Below are positions 39,354 to 45,919 of a stretch of DNA of 64,000 nt, piece after piece. The notes beneath the pieces were generated by a model, which saw only the letters and a program-made list of their open reading frames with translations, did not search any database and was not told where the DNA came from. The stretch is from JAXDMK01 sp963790325 (GTDB lineage Bacteria > Actinomycetota > Acidimicrobiia > Acidimicrobiales > AC-14), in assembly GCA_963790325.1 (NCBI GenBank), contig CAWBNY010000002.1:1054001-1118000 (forward strand), read 5' to 3'. A program made the position numbers and the translations under genes. The stretch's first letter is position 1. Each line of letters starts with the position of its first letter.

Positions 39354-41815
39354 GACGACACCACCTCCCGGCCCCGGGGCTGGATGGGGCACAGCCGCTG
39401 GAACGAGCACCACCGGCAGGTGGCGTCGACCGACGGTTCGAACTCCTCGGCCCGGATGCGGCCGGCGACGTCGAGAACCCGCTGCTCGGTGGCCGCGGCG
39501 TGGCCGGGGGTGACCTCCTGGTCGAAGGCGTGCATGGTGCGCAGGAAGAGCAGGCGCAGCTCGACGACCGGCCCGCAGGCGGCCAGGTCGGGGTCGCGGG
39601 TGGCGGCCAGGTGGTAGACGGCGAGCTGGATGTTGCCGGCCACGTCGTCGGGACGGGGCTCCTTCTTGCCCGTCTTGTAGTCGACGATGCGCAGACCGCG
39701 GCTGCCGTCGGCCCGCTCCACCCGGTCGATGCGGTCGATCGAGCCCCGCAGGCGGTGCTCGCCGACAGCGATGTCGAACGCCCGCTCGACGGCGAGGACG
39801 TCGGGGGCGAGCTCGCTCTGGCCCTCGAAGTGCCACCACTGGTCGAGCATGGCGAAGAAGTCCCGCCGGGCCTCGTCGACCTGGGGCCGGTAGCGGGCGA
39901 TGTCGTGGCGCCACATCTCCTCGGCCATGGTCCTCAGGGTCTGCCGGGTGCGTGGCGTAGCGGGATCGGCCGCCGTCTCCGGGTCGAGGAACCGGGCCAG
40001 CACCTCGTGGACCAGGCTGCCCAGGTCGGCCCGCACCCCGCCCTCGTCGCGCACCCGCAGGACGTAGCGGTAGGCGTAGCGCAGCGGGCAGTCGTCGTAG
40101 GTGTCGAGCTGGGTGGCGGAGAGGGCCAGGCCGGCGTCGGTGACGATGGGTCGGGGGTTGGTGGTGGGGCGGCGGAACGCGGGCGCGGTGCCCGGCGGTG
40201 CCGGGATGCGGACGTCGGCCCGGGGCCAACCCTCGACGAACCGGCTGAGGAGGACTCCCGGCTCCGGGCCGGCGGTGGCCACCAGGCGGCCGGTGGCCCG
40301 GGACGTGGCCAGGGCGAACAGGCGCCGCTCCTCGTCGAGGTCGGCCCCCGCGGGCAGCTCGCCCTCGACGCAGCCGGCGACGACGACGGTGTCCCACTCC
40401 CGGCCGGCGGCGCCGAGGATCGAGGTGACGGTGACCGCGTCGGCGACGGTGCCGGCGCTGTCGACCCGCCACGGGTCGAGGTCGACGCCCTCGTCGTCGA
40501 GGATGGCGAGGGCCTCGGGCAGGCGGTGGTGGGGGTTGCGGTCGGCCTCCCGGCGGAGGGCGTCGAGGAAGGCGACCAGCCCGTCGAGAGCCTCGGGCTC
40601 GGCGCCCACCAGGTGAGGAAGGCCCTGCTCCCAGACGCGGAAGGCCAGGTCGGCCGCAGTGGAGTTGTCGGCCGCGGCGGCCAGCTGGTGGCGGAGGGCG
40701 ACGAGGGGGGCCACTCGGGGGTCGTTGTCTCGGGCCCCGAGCCGGACCCGGCGGGCGTCGACCGCGTCGAGGCCGGAGAGGGGGGACACGAGGAGCCGGT
40801 CGAAGGCGGACTCGTCGCCGCCGACCCACCGGAGCATGTCGACGACGCAGCCCACCACGGGGTCGTCGCCGGCGACGGGGGCGGGCGCCCGGGCGGGGAT
40901 GCCGTGGCGGGCGAGAGCCCGGGCGACGGCGCGGGCCCGGTGGCGGGGCCGGCGGACGAGAACGGCCATGTCGGACCATCCGACGCCTGAACCCGCCGTC
41001 CGGGCGGCCAGCAGCTCGCCCGCCACTGCCTCCGGTTCGAGGGAAGGGTGGCGGGTGACGACCAGCGTGGGCGGCGCCGGGCGGCGAAACCCGTTGCGGC
41101 CGAGGTCGACGTCGACGTCGGCCGCGAAGTGGGCCAGGTGGCGGCGGTCGGCGCCGGGGAAGCCGCCCGCCGCGCCCTCCGGGTCGCCGGCGACGACGAT
41201 GTCGCCGGCCGCCAGCGGGTGGAGGAGGGCGGACATGGCCGGGGTGGCGGCGTGGAAGTCGTCGACGAGCACGTGGTCGACGTCGGCCACCGGCAGCCCT
41301 ACGGCCCGGGCCAGGAGGCCGGCCCCGTCGATCCGGCCGCCGGCCGCCAGGTGGCGCCGGTAGCGGTCGGCGAAGGCGACCAGCTCCGGCGGCGCCTCGC
41401 CCGGCAGGTGGAGGACCTCGCCGGCCACCTTGGCCGCGAACGCCTGCCGGCCGAGCAGGTGGCCGAGCGTGGGCCACTGGCCGGGGTCCTCGGCCGCCAG
41501 GAGGCGGGCCACCTCGGAGCGATGCTCGGCGCTCGTCACCAGCGACACCGGGCCGTGGTGGCGGGAGACGAGGTCGTAGGCGAGCCCGAAGAAGGTGGTC
41601 ACGGGGCCGGCCACCAGCGGGAGGACCGCGTCGCGGAACCGGTCGGCCGCGGCCCGGCTCCGGCAGAGGACGAGGACGCCGCCCCGACCCTCGTCCGCCA
41701 GCTGCCGGTAGCGGGCCACCAGGGCCGTGGTCTTTCCCGTCCCGGCCCCGCCGACCACCCGCAGCCGGCCGCCGCGGTGGTCGACGACCCGCCGCTGCTC
41801 GCCGGTGAGGTCCAT
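39344..41815 (-). CDS. adnB: AdnB-like helicase-nuclease subunit
   Basis: 823 aa, partner of the preceding AdnA-like protein. The N-terminus LTGEQRRVVDHRGGRLRVVGGAGTGKTTALV has Walker A GGAGTGKT. The motif II region reads HVLVDDFHAATPAM, differing from the DEYQDT of the partner and so perhaps a modified ATPase site. The C-terminal nuclease domain has RIVDYKTGKKEPR with the catalytic Asp-x-Lys. Cysteines in YDDCPLRYAYRY and CRWCSFQRLCP match an Fe-S nuclease cluster. The overlap with adnA (10 bp) implies stoichiometric expression. Confidence 0.85.
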   Translation of the reverse strand: MDLTGEQRRVVDHRGGRLRVVGGAGTGKTTALVARYRQLADEGRGGVLVLCRSRAAADRFRDAVLPLVAGPVTTFFGLAYDLVSRHHGPVSLVTSAEHRSEVARLLAAEDPGQWPTLGHLLGRQAFAAKVAGEVLHLPGEAPPELVAFADRYRRHLAAGGRIDGAGLLARAVGLPVADVDHVLVDDFHAATPAMSALLHPLAAGDIVVAGDPEGAAGGFPGADRRHLAHFAADVDVDLGRNGFRRPAPPTLVVTRHPSLEPEAVAGELLAARTAGSGVGWSDMAVLVRRPRHRARAVARALARHGIPARAPAPVAGDDPVVGCVVDMLRWVGGDESAFDRLLVSPLSGLDAVDARRVRLGARDNDPRVAPLVALRHQLAAAADNSTAADLAFRVWEQGLPHLVGAEPEALDGLVAFLDALRREADRNPHHRLPEALAILDDEGVDLDPWRVDSAGTVADAVTVTSILGAAGREWDTVVVAGCVEGELPAGADLDEERRLFALATSRATGRLVATAGPEPGVLLSRFVEGWPRADVRIPAPPGTAPAFRRPTTNPRPIVTDAGLALSATQLDTYDDCPLRYAYRYVLRVRDEGGVRADLGSLVHEVLARFLDPETAADPATPRTRQTLRTMAEEMWRHDIARYRPQVDEARRDFFAMLDQWWHFEGQSELAPDVLAVERAFDIAVGEHRLRGSIDRIDRVERADGSRGLRIVDYKTGKKEPRPDDVAGNIQLAVYHLAATRDPDLAACGPVVELRLLFLRTMHAFDQEVTPGHAAATEQRVLDVAGRIRAEEFEPSVDATCRWCSFQRLCPIQPRGREVVSSWP

Positions 41816-41956
41816 CTCCGGGGAGGCTACCGACCGGGTGGGACACGCCCGGCGGCGGTCGCCGGCGGGCCGGGGGCGCCGCCGCCCGGCTGCGTTTGGC
41901 GTCGCATCGTGCTCGCCTGGTGACTCCTACGCGACAGCGAACCGCGCCGACCGGGC

Positions 41957-41986
41957 CGTTTCGAGTCGACCCGTTTCGAGTCGACC
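41957..41986 (+). repeat. Tandem duplication of a 15-bp unit
   Basis: CGTTTCGAGTCGACC occurs twice head to tail (41957-41971 and 41972-41986), just beyond the stop of the glycerophosphodiesterase gene. Each copy contains GTCGAC. The rest of the 175-bp gap to adnB holds nothing recognised. Confidence 0.7.
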
Positions 41987-41990
41987 CGGG

Positions 41991-42751
41991 TCACCCCGGG
42001 CGGCCGACCCACTGGCCCCGCCGTTCGAGCACCTCCCGCAGCACCACCGGGCGGTCGGTCATGATCCCGTCGACGCCGAGGTCGAGGAGGCGGTCCATCT
42101 CCGACGGGTCGTCGATGGTCCACACGTGCACGTGGATATCCCGCCGGTGGGCGGCGGCCAGGAACGGGCGGTCGACCAGGCGAACGCGCCCATGGCGCAG
42201 CGGGACCTGGACGCAGCCGGCGGAGAAGGGCGGCATCGGCACCCGCAAGCTCGCCGCCCGCAGCCGGGCGATCATCCGGGGGCCCATGGCGGTGCACACC
42301 CGCCCACCCGTGAGCCGGCGGAACGCCACCAGCCGGCGGTCGGAGAAGGCGGCCACGCACACCCGATCGTGGGCATCGGCCCGATCGATCACCGACACCA
42401 GCGGTGCCACCGCCCCGTCCTCCTTGGCGTCGACGTTCACCCGCACGTCGGGCCAGGCGGCCAGCACCTCCTCCAGCCGGGGGATGGGCTCGCCGTCGAT
42501 CCGCGCCTTGGACACCTCCGACCACGGTCGCTCGTGGAGCAGGCCGGTCATGTCGGTGACCCGGTCGAGGATGTCGTCGTGGAAGGCGAGCAGGACGCCG
42601 TCGGACGTGGTGCGGACGTCGGTCTCCAGGTACCGGTACCCGAGGCCGACGGCGCGCTCGAACGAGAGCATCGTGTTCTCGGGGGCATCGCCCGCGCCGC
42701 CCCGGTGGGCGAAGGCGATCGGCCCCGGGTGGTCGAGGTAGGCCCAGCGGC

Positions 42752-42755
<4 letters not shown>
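41991..42755 (-). CDS. Glycerophosphodiester phosphodiesterase (second copy)
   Basis: 254 aa, GDPD family, with IAFAHRGGAGDAPENTMLSFERAV, YLETDVRTTSDGVLLAFHDD, VDAKEDG and a C-terminal HVWTIDDPSEMDRLLDLGVDGIMTDRP. The start is the GTG overlapping the orn stop (GTGA), so it is translated with orn. It shares the catalytic motifs of the 17700-18428 protein but diverges in the C-terminal half, so the two probably have different substrates. Confidence 0.9.
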
Positions 42756-43306
<551 letters not shown>

Positions 43307-43312
43307 GGGCCG

Positions 43313-43322
43313 ATCGTAGGCT
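43313..43322. promoter_or_regulatory. Overlapping divergent -10 boxes of orn and dut
   Basis: Leftward TACGAT (complement of 43318-43313) lies 6 nt before the orn ATG; rightward TAGGCT (43317-43322) lies 8 nt before the dut GTG. The two hexamers share the TA at 43317-43318, making a bidirectional promoter of 10 bp. The whole gap between the start codons is only 24 bp. Confidence 0.65.
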
Positions 43323-43330
43323 GCGCCCTC

Positions 43331-43768
43331 GTGATCCAGATCCCGATGGTCCGCCTCGACCCCGACCTGCCCCCGCCCGCCTACGCCCGCCCGGGCGATG
43401 CCGGCGCCGACCTGGTGGCCCGGGAGGACGTGCTCCTCAGCGCCGGCGGGGGCCGGGCGGTGGTGGCCACGGGGGTGGCGGTGGCGATCCCCGAGGGCTG
43501 CGCCGGCTTCGTCCTGCCCCGCAGCGGGCTGGCCGTGCGCCACGGCGTCACCGTCCTCAACGCCCCCGGCCTGGTCGACTGCGGGTACCGGGGCGAGCTG
43601 CGGGTGGCCCTGGTCAACACCGACCGCACCGGCGACTACATCGTCCGCCGGGGGGACCGCATCGCCCAGCTGGTCGTGCAGCGGGTGGAGGAGGCGGCTT
43701 TCGTCGAGGTGGACGAGCTGCCCCCCTCGGAGCGGGGGGAGGGCGGCTTCGGGCACACCGGGCGGTAG
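43331..43768 (+). CDS. dut: dUTP pyrophosphatase
   Basis: Hydrolyses dUTP to dUMP and PPi. 145 aa, normal for the trimeric enzyme. All five motifs are present: PGDAGADLVA (1), PRSGLAV (2), GLVDCGYRGELRVALVN (3), RGDRIAQLVV (4), and the C-terminal ERGEGGFGHTGR arm (5). GTG 43331 follows a TAGGCT box by 8 nt; no ribosome-binding site is seen. Divergent from orn. Confidence 0.96.
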   Translation: MIQIPMVRLDPDLPPPAYARPGDAGADLVAREDVLLSAGGGRAVVATGVAVAIPEGCAGFVLPRSGLAVRHGVTVLNAPGLVDCGYRGELRVALVNTDRTGDYIVRRGDRIAQLVVQRVEEAAFVEVDELPPSERGEGGFGHTGR

Positions 43769-43788
43769 TCACCCTGGAGCCCGTTTGG

Positions 43789-43794
43789 TAGGCT
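43789..43794 (+). promoter_or_regulatory. -10 box TAGGCT for tRNA-Gly
   Basis: TAGGCT lies 11 nt before the first tRNA base, giving a 5' leader of about 5 nt. TTTGG just upstream is not a clear -35. Confidence 0.45.
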
Positions 43795-43805
43795 GAGGGC
43801 CTCAC

Positions 43806-43880
43806 GCGGACGTGGCTCAGTGGTAGAGCACAACCTTGCCAAGGTTGGGGTCGCGGGTTCGAATCCCGTCGTCCGCTCCA
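43806..43880 (+). tRNA. tRNA-Gly (GCC anticodon)
   Basis: The acceptor stem GCGGACG (43806-43812) pairs with CGTCCGC (43870-43876). The D loop contains CTCAGTGGTAGAGC, the anticodon loop TTGCCAA gives anticodon GCC inside the stem CAACC/GGTTG, the T arm is CGGGTTCGAATCCCG, and 3' CCA is encoded (43878-43880). The 3' 44 bp of the gene are duplicated at 45126-45169, marking it as the attachment site of an integrated element. Confidence 0.97.
43837..43880 (+). repeat. Left attachment repeat (3' end of tRNA-Gly)
   Basis: 44 bp from the anticodon loop through CCA, identical to 45126-45169. The five bases upstream (CAACC) also match, after a single-T difference, so the homology is about 50 bp. Confidence 0.9.
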
Positions 43881-43935
43881 CAAAGGGGCAGGTCAGAGGC
43901 TATCTGGCCTGCCTTTTCCGCGTGAGCGATCAGGT

Positions 43936-43957
43936 CTGGTGCACATCTGGTGCACAT
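43936..43957 (+). repeat. Tandem 11-bp repeats, candidate integrase arm sites (left)
   Basis: CTGGTGCACAT occurs twice back to back (43936-43946 and 43947-43957). The same pair, with one mismatch, is at the right end. Length, tandem arrangement and location near both att repeats fit arm-type binding sites of a tyrosine integrase. Confidence 0.6.
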
Positions 43958-44172
43958 CAGGATCTGCGGCTGTGCGCCACCGAGGCCGCCGGAGTGGGCG
44001 TCGAAACGGCGATGAAGGCCTCCAGCCGGTCGGCCAGCGCCTCGCCGTGCTCGGGGAAAAGGTGGGCGTAGCGGCTCTTGGTGAAGGCCGCCGAGCTGTG
44101 CCCGGCCCACTTCGCCACCTCCAGGTCCGAGGCGCCGGCGGCGACCTCGACGTCAAAGGCGATGTCGTCCAC
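43957..44172 (-). pseudogene. Tyrosine integrase C-terminal relic
   Basis: An open stretch of 71 codons reads VEVAAGASDLEVAKWAGHS, then SAAFTKSRYAHLFPEHGEAL. This is the last part of a phage-type tyrosine recombinase with the His of GHSS and the nucleophile Tyr in RYAHLFP. The catalytic Arg/His/Arg part that should precede it is gone, and an in-frame TAG sits immediately upstream of the first GTG. Location next to the tRNA end and reading towards it are as expected for an integrase. Confidence 0.75.
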
Positions 44173-44327
44173 CTAGGCGAGGGTACCGGCACCCAGGCGC
44201 GACAAGTGCTGATTTGCCCGGTCAGGCGCAAGCCTCGCCCAAGCAGTATCGGTAACACCGTTCGCTACTGCGCGGTGACCTGGCGAACTTGCCGGTCGAG
44301 CCGGCTGCGTCGACCGCCGGGGAGGCG

Positions 44328-44333
44328 TACGCT
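44328..44333 (+). promoter_or_regulatory. -10 box TACGCT of the toxin-antitoxin operon
   Basis: TACGCT is followed after 6 nt (CGGAGG) by the GTG of the antitoxin. The transcript could be leaderless, although CGGAGG would also resemble a ribosome-binding site placed too close to the start. Confidence 0.5.
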
Positions 44334-44339
44334 CGGAGG

Positions 44340-44504
44340 GTGTCCGTCGCCGAGAACCCACACGAGTCCAGCCACCTCACGGTGGTCGCGCCGGATGAGG
44401 CGCTGGAGCGTGCGCGGCCGCTTCCGAGCGATGACGACATGGTGATCGAGGGCCTCACCGACGAGGAGTGGGACGCCTTCGAGCAGGCGCTCGCTGATCG
44501 GTGA
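44340..44504 (+). CDS. Short antitoxin of a PIN-toxin pair
   Basis: 54 aa, GTG start. It has no DNA-binding fold; the acidic C-terminus (MVIEGLTDEEWDAFEQALADR) is suited to wrapping round a PIN toxin. The frame continues upstream to 44289, but the promoter spacing supports 44340. Its stop overlaps the toxin start by 4 bp. The lack of a DNA-binding domain means it may not autoregulate the operon as VapB proteins do. Confidence 0.7.
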   Translation: MSVAENPHESSHLTVVAPDEALERARPLPSDDDMVIEGLTDEEWDAFEQALADR

Positions 44505-44932
44505 CGCCACCCGCGTCCGTGGTGGTCGACACCATGGTCGTGTCCGCTCTCGTCAACGCCGGTCGTGATCCCGGCACTGCCACCCGATATCGGTCCGTCA
44601 TCGACGGTCGCACGGTCGTCGTGTCCTTCGTGACCGTCACGGAGATGCGCTTTGGCGCCATGAAGGCGGGATGGGGCGAGATCCGACGTCGAAGCCTTGA
44701 GCGTGTCCTCGCTCAGCTGGTGGTCGTCCAGCCGGATGACGACCTGATGGCTACGTGCGCCGAGCTTCGGGCCACCTGCTTGGCCGCTGGCCAGGCGCTC
44801 GGCCAGAAGATCCACGAGGCGGACAGGTGGATTGCGGCTACCGCCATGACACTTGGCGTCGAGCTGATTTCCGGTGACGCAGTGTTTGCGAACGTCCCGG
44901 GTCTCGCCCTGCAGAGTCCGCCGACGTCATGA
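44501..44932 (+). CDS. PIN-domain ribonuclease toxin (VapC-like)
   Basis: 143 aa. The PIN acidic residues are Asp10 (SVVVDTMVVSAL), Glu48 (SFVTVTEMRFGA), Asp108 (HEADRWIAATA) and Asp126 (LISGDAVFANV). A magnesium-dependent RNase toxin is expected. It is encoded directly after its antitoxin within the tRNA-Gly element, where it could stabilise the element against loss. Confidence 0.87.
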   Translation: MTPPASVVVDTMVVSALVNAGRDPGTATRYRSVIDGRTVVVSFVTVTEMRFGAMKAGWGEIRRRSLERVLAQLVVVQPDDDLMATCAELRATCLAAGQALGQKIHEADRWIAATAMTLGVELISGDAVFANVPGLALQSPPTS

Positions 44933-44995
44933 ATTCTCCCGGCTCCCGGCCGACCGACACGCGTGCCGCAGCCGGGCGCCAGTGCCGGTGCAGGT

Positions 44996-45017
44996 CTGGT
45001 GCGCATCTGGTGCACAT
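44996..45017 (+). repeat. Tandem 11-bp repeats, candidate integrase arm sites (right)
   Basis: CTGGTGCGCAT (44996-45006) and CTGGTGCACAT (45007-45017), in the same orientation as the left pair. The conserved context extends 5 bp upstream (CAGGT), giving 26 of 27 identical bases with 43931-43957. Confidence 0.6.
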
Positions 45018-45125
45018 GACAGTGATGGCTAAGGGGCACTAGCGGGTACCCACGGACAAACAAAAGCCCAGGTTAGGGGCACTTTTCAGAAACTTCCGCA
45101 GGTCACGAAAGTGCCCTGATCAACC

Positions 45126-45169
45126 TGCCAAGGTTGGGGTCGCGGGTTCGAATCCCGTCGTCCGCTCCA
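45126..45169 (+). repeat. Right attachment repeat (duplicate tRNA-Gly 3' end)
   Basis: Exact 44-bp copy of 43837-43880 including the T arm and CCA. The 5' half of a tRNA is missing, so this is not a second tRNA gene but the distal junction of the element. Confidence 0.9.
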
Positions 45170-45280
45170 AGAATTCGCAGGTCGCAGGTCGAACGGCGAC
45201 GACCCGGCCGGGCCACGACGCGACGACCCCGTGGGCGTCACCGCCGTTCCGCGAAGTCGATGCCTGCTCGTCCCTGACGC

Positions 45281-45322
45281 GCCGATACGGGCCCCCTCGC
45301 CGTTGAGGGGGCCCGTATCGGC
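45281..45322. terminator. Perfect 18-bp hairpin
   Basis: GCCGATACGGGCCCCCTC (45281-45298) pairs perfectly with 45305-45322 around a 6-nt loop. It lies 20 bp beyond the stop of the leftward secreted-protein gene and is probably its terminator, without a T-run. The rest of 45170-45342 shows no gene. Confidence 0.7.
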
Positions 45323-45342
45323 CGGCGGCGGGCAGGGTCGGA

Positions 45343-45822
45343 CTAGAAGTTGCGGACCTCCACGTCGGATGCGTCCACGTGGGTCGATCCGGTGCGGATG
45401 TCGAAGAAGGTGATGTAGGCGTAGAGCTCGTCCTGGCCGGGGCGGTCCTCGTTGAGGACGTCGCCGTCCCGGGTCACCGACACCACGAAGTCGAGGCCGG
45501 TGGCCGAGGTGGTGCAGCTCATGGGGGCGGCGGCGTACTCGGACTTGGTGATCAGCAGGTCGTCGGCCAGCACACCTGCGTCCTGGCCCCAGAGCTCGAC
45601 GTCGACCGGATCGCCGGCGTGGGCGCAGGCGGCCTGGGCGTCGGCCTGGCTCATCTCGATGTGGCCGGCCACCCGCAGGATGTAGTCGTTGTTGGCGATG
45701 GCGATCACGTTGAGGTCGCTGGTGATGAAGGACGTGGCCGATGCGGGGGAGGCGCCGATGCCGGCGGCGAGGCCGGTGGCGGCGACGAGGGCGGAAGCGA
45801 AGCGGCGGAGCGAAGCGTTCAT
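45343..45822 (-). CDS. Secreted protein of unknown function
   Basis: 159 aa with a clear signal peptide (MNASLRRFASALVAATGLA, then Ala-rich, cleavage near PASA-TS). The mature protein is about 130 aa, acidic, with two cysteines (QAACAHAG and PMSCTTSA) that could form a disulfide. It contains LNVIAIANNDYILRVAGHIEMSQADAQAAC and ends with THVDASDVEVRNF. No family recognised. GAGGAGG lies upstream of ATG 45822. Same direction as, and 97 bp downstream of, the LuxR-type regulator. Confidence 0.75.
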   Translation of the reverse strand: MNASLRRFASALVAATGLAAGIGASPASATSFITSDLNVIAIANNDYILRVAGHIEMSQADAQAACAHAGDPVDVELWGQDAGVLADDLLITKSEYAAAPMSCTTSATGLDFVVSVTRDGDVLNEDRPGQDELYAYITFFDIRTGSTHVDASDVEVRNF

Positions 45823-45919
45823 TGGGTCCTCCTCGGACGGTGGGGGATCGTCGGTCGATCCCGATGCCCACACTCTGAAGAGGGCGGCCCCCGGCCACAT
45901 CGGGGGAACCTTGGAACCC

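Larger units (their letters stand above)
43837..45169. mobile_element. Remnant of a tRNA-Gly-integrated element carrying a toxin-antitoxin pair
   Basis: Bounded by perfect 44-bp direct repeats of the tRNA-Gly 3' end (43837-43880 and 45126-45169), repeat-to-repeat spacing 1289 bp. Inside are tandem 11-bp repeats near both ends, a reverse-strand tyrosine-recombinase relic adjacent to the tRNA, and a small antitoxin plus PIN toxin. The left non-coding part (43881-44339) holds only the repeats and the relic; the right part (44933-45125) holds only repeats. The integrase is incomplete, so the element is not autonomous. Confidence 0.82.

Noticed and set aside
36303..41846. Single 1847-codon reverse-strand protein
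   Set aside because: The part upstream of about 39353 is the out-of-frame shadow of the AdnB-like gene, with Pro/Arg/Gly-rich nonsense; UvrD homology begins at the GTG at 39353.
43614..44110. Short reverse ORFs across the tRNA and element left end
   Set aside because: They translate the tRNA gene (giving the familiar RDSNPRPQPWQ-type artefact seen when tRNAs are translated).
45121..45169. Second tRNA-Gly gene
   Set aside because: Only the anticodon loop, T arm and 3' acceptor strand are present; there is no D arm or 5' acceptor strand, so it is an attachment-site duplication.
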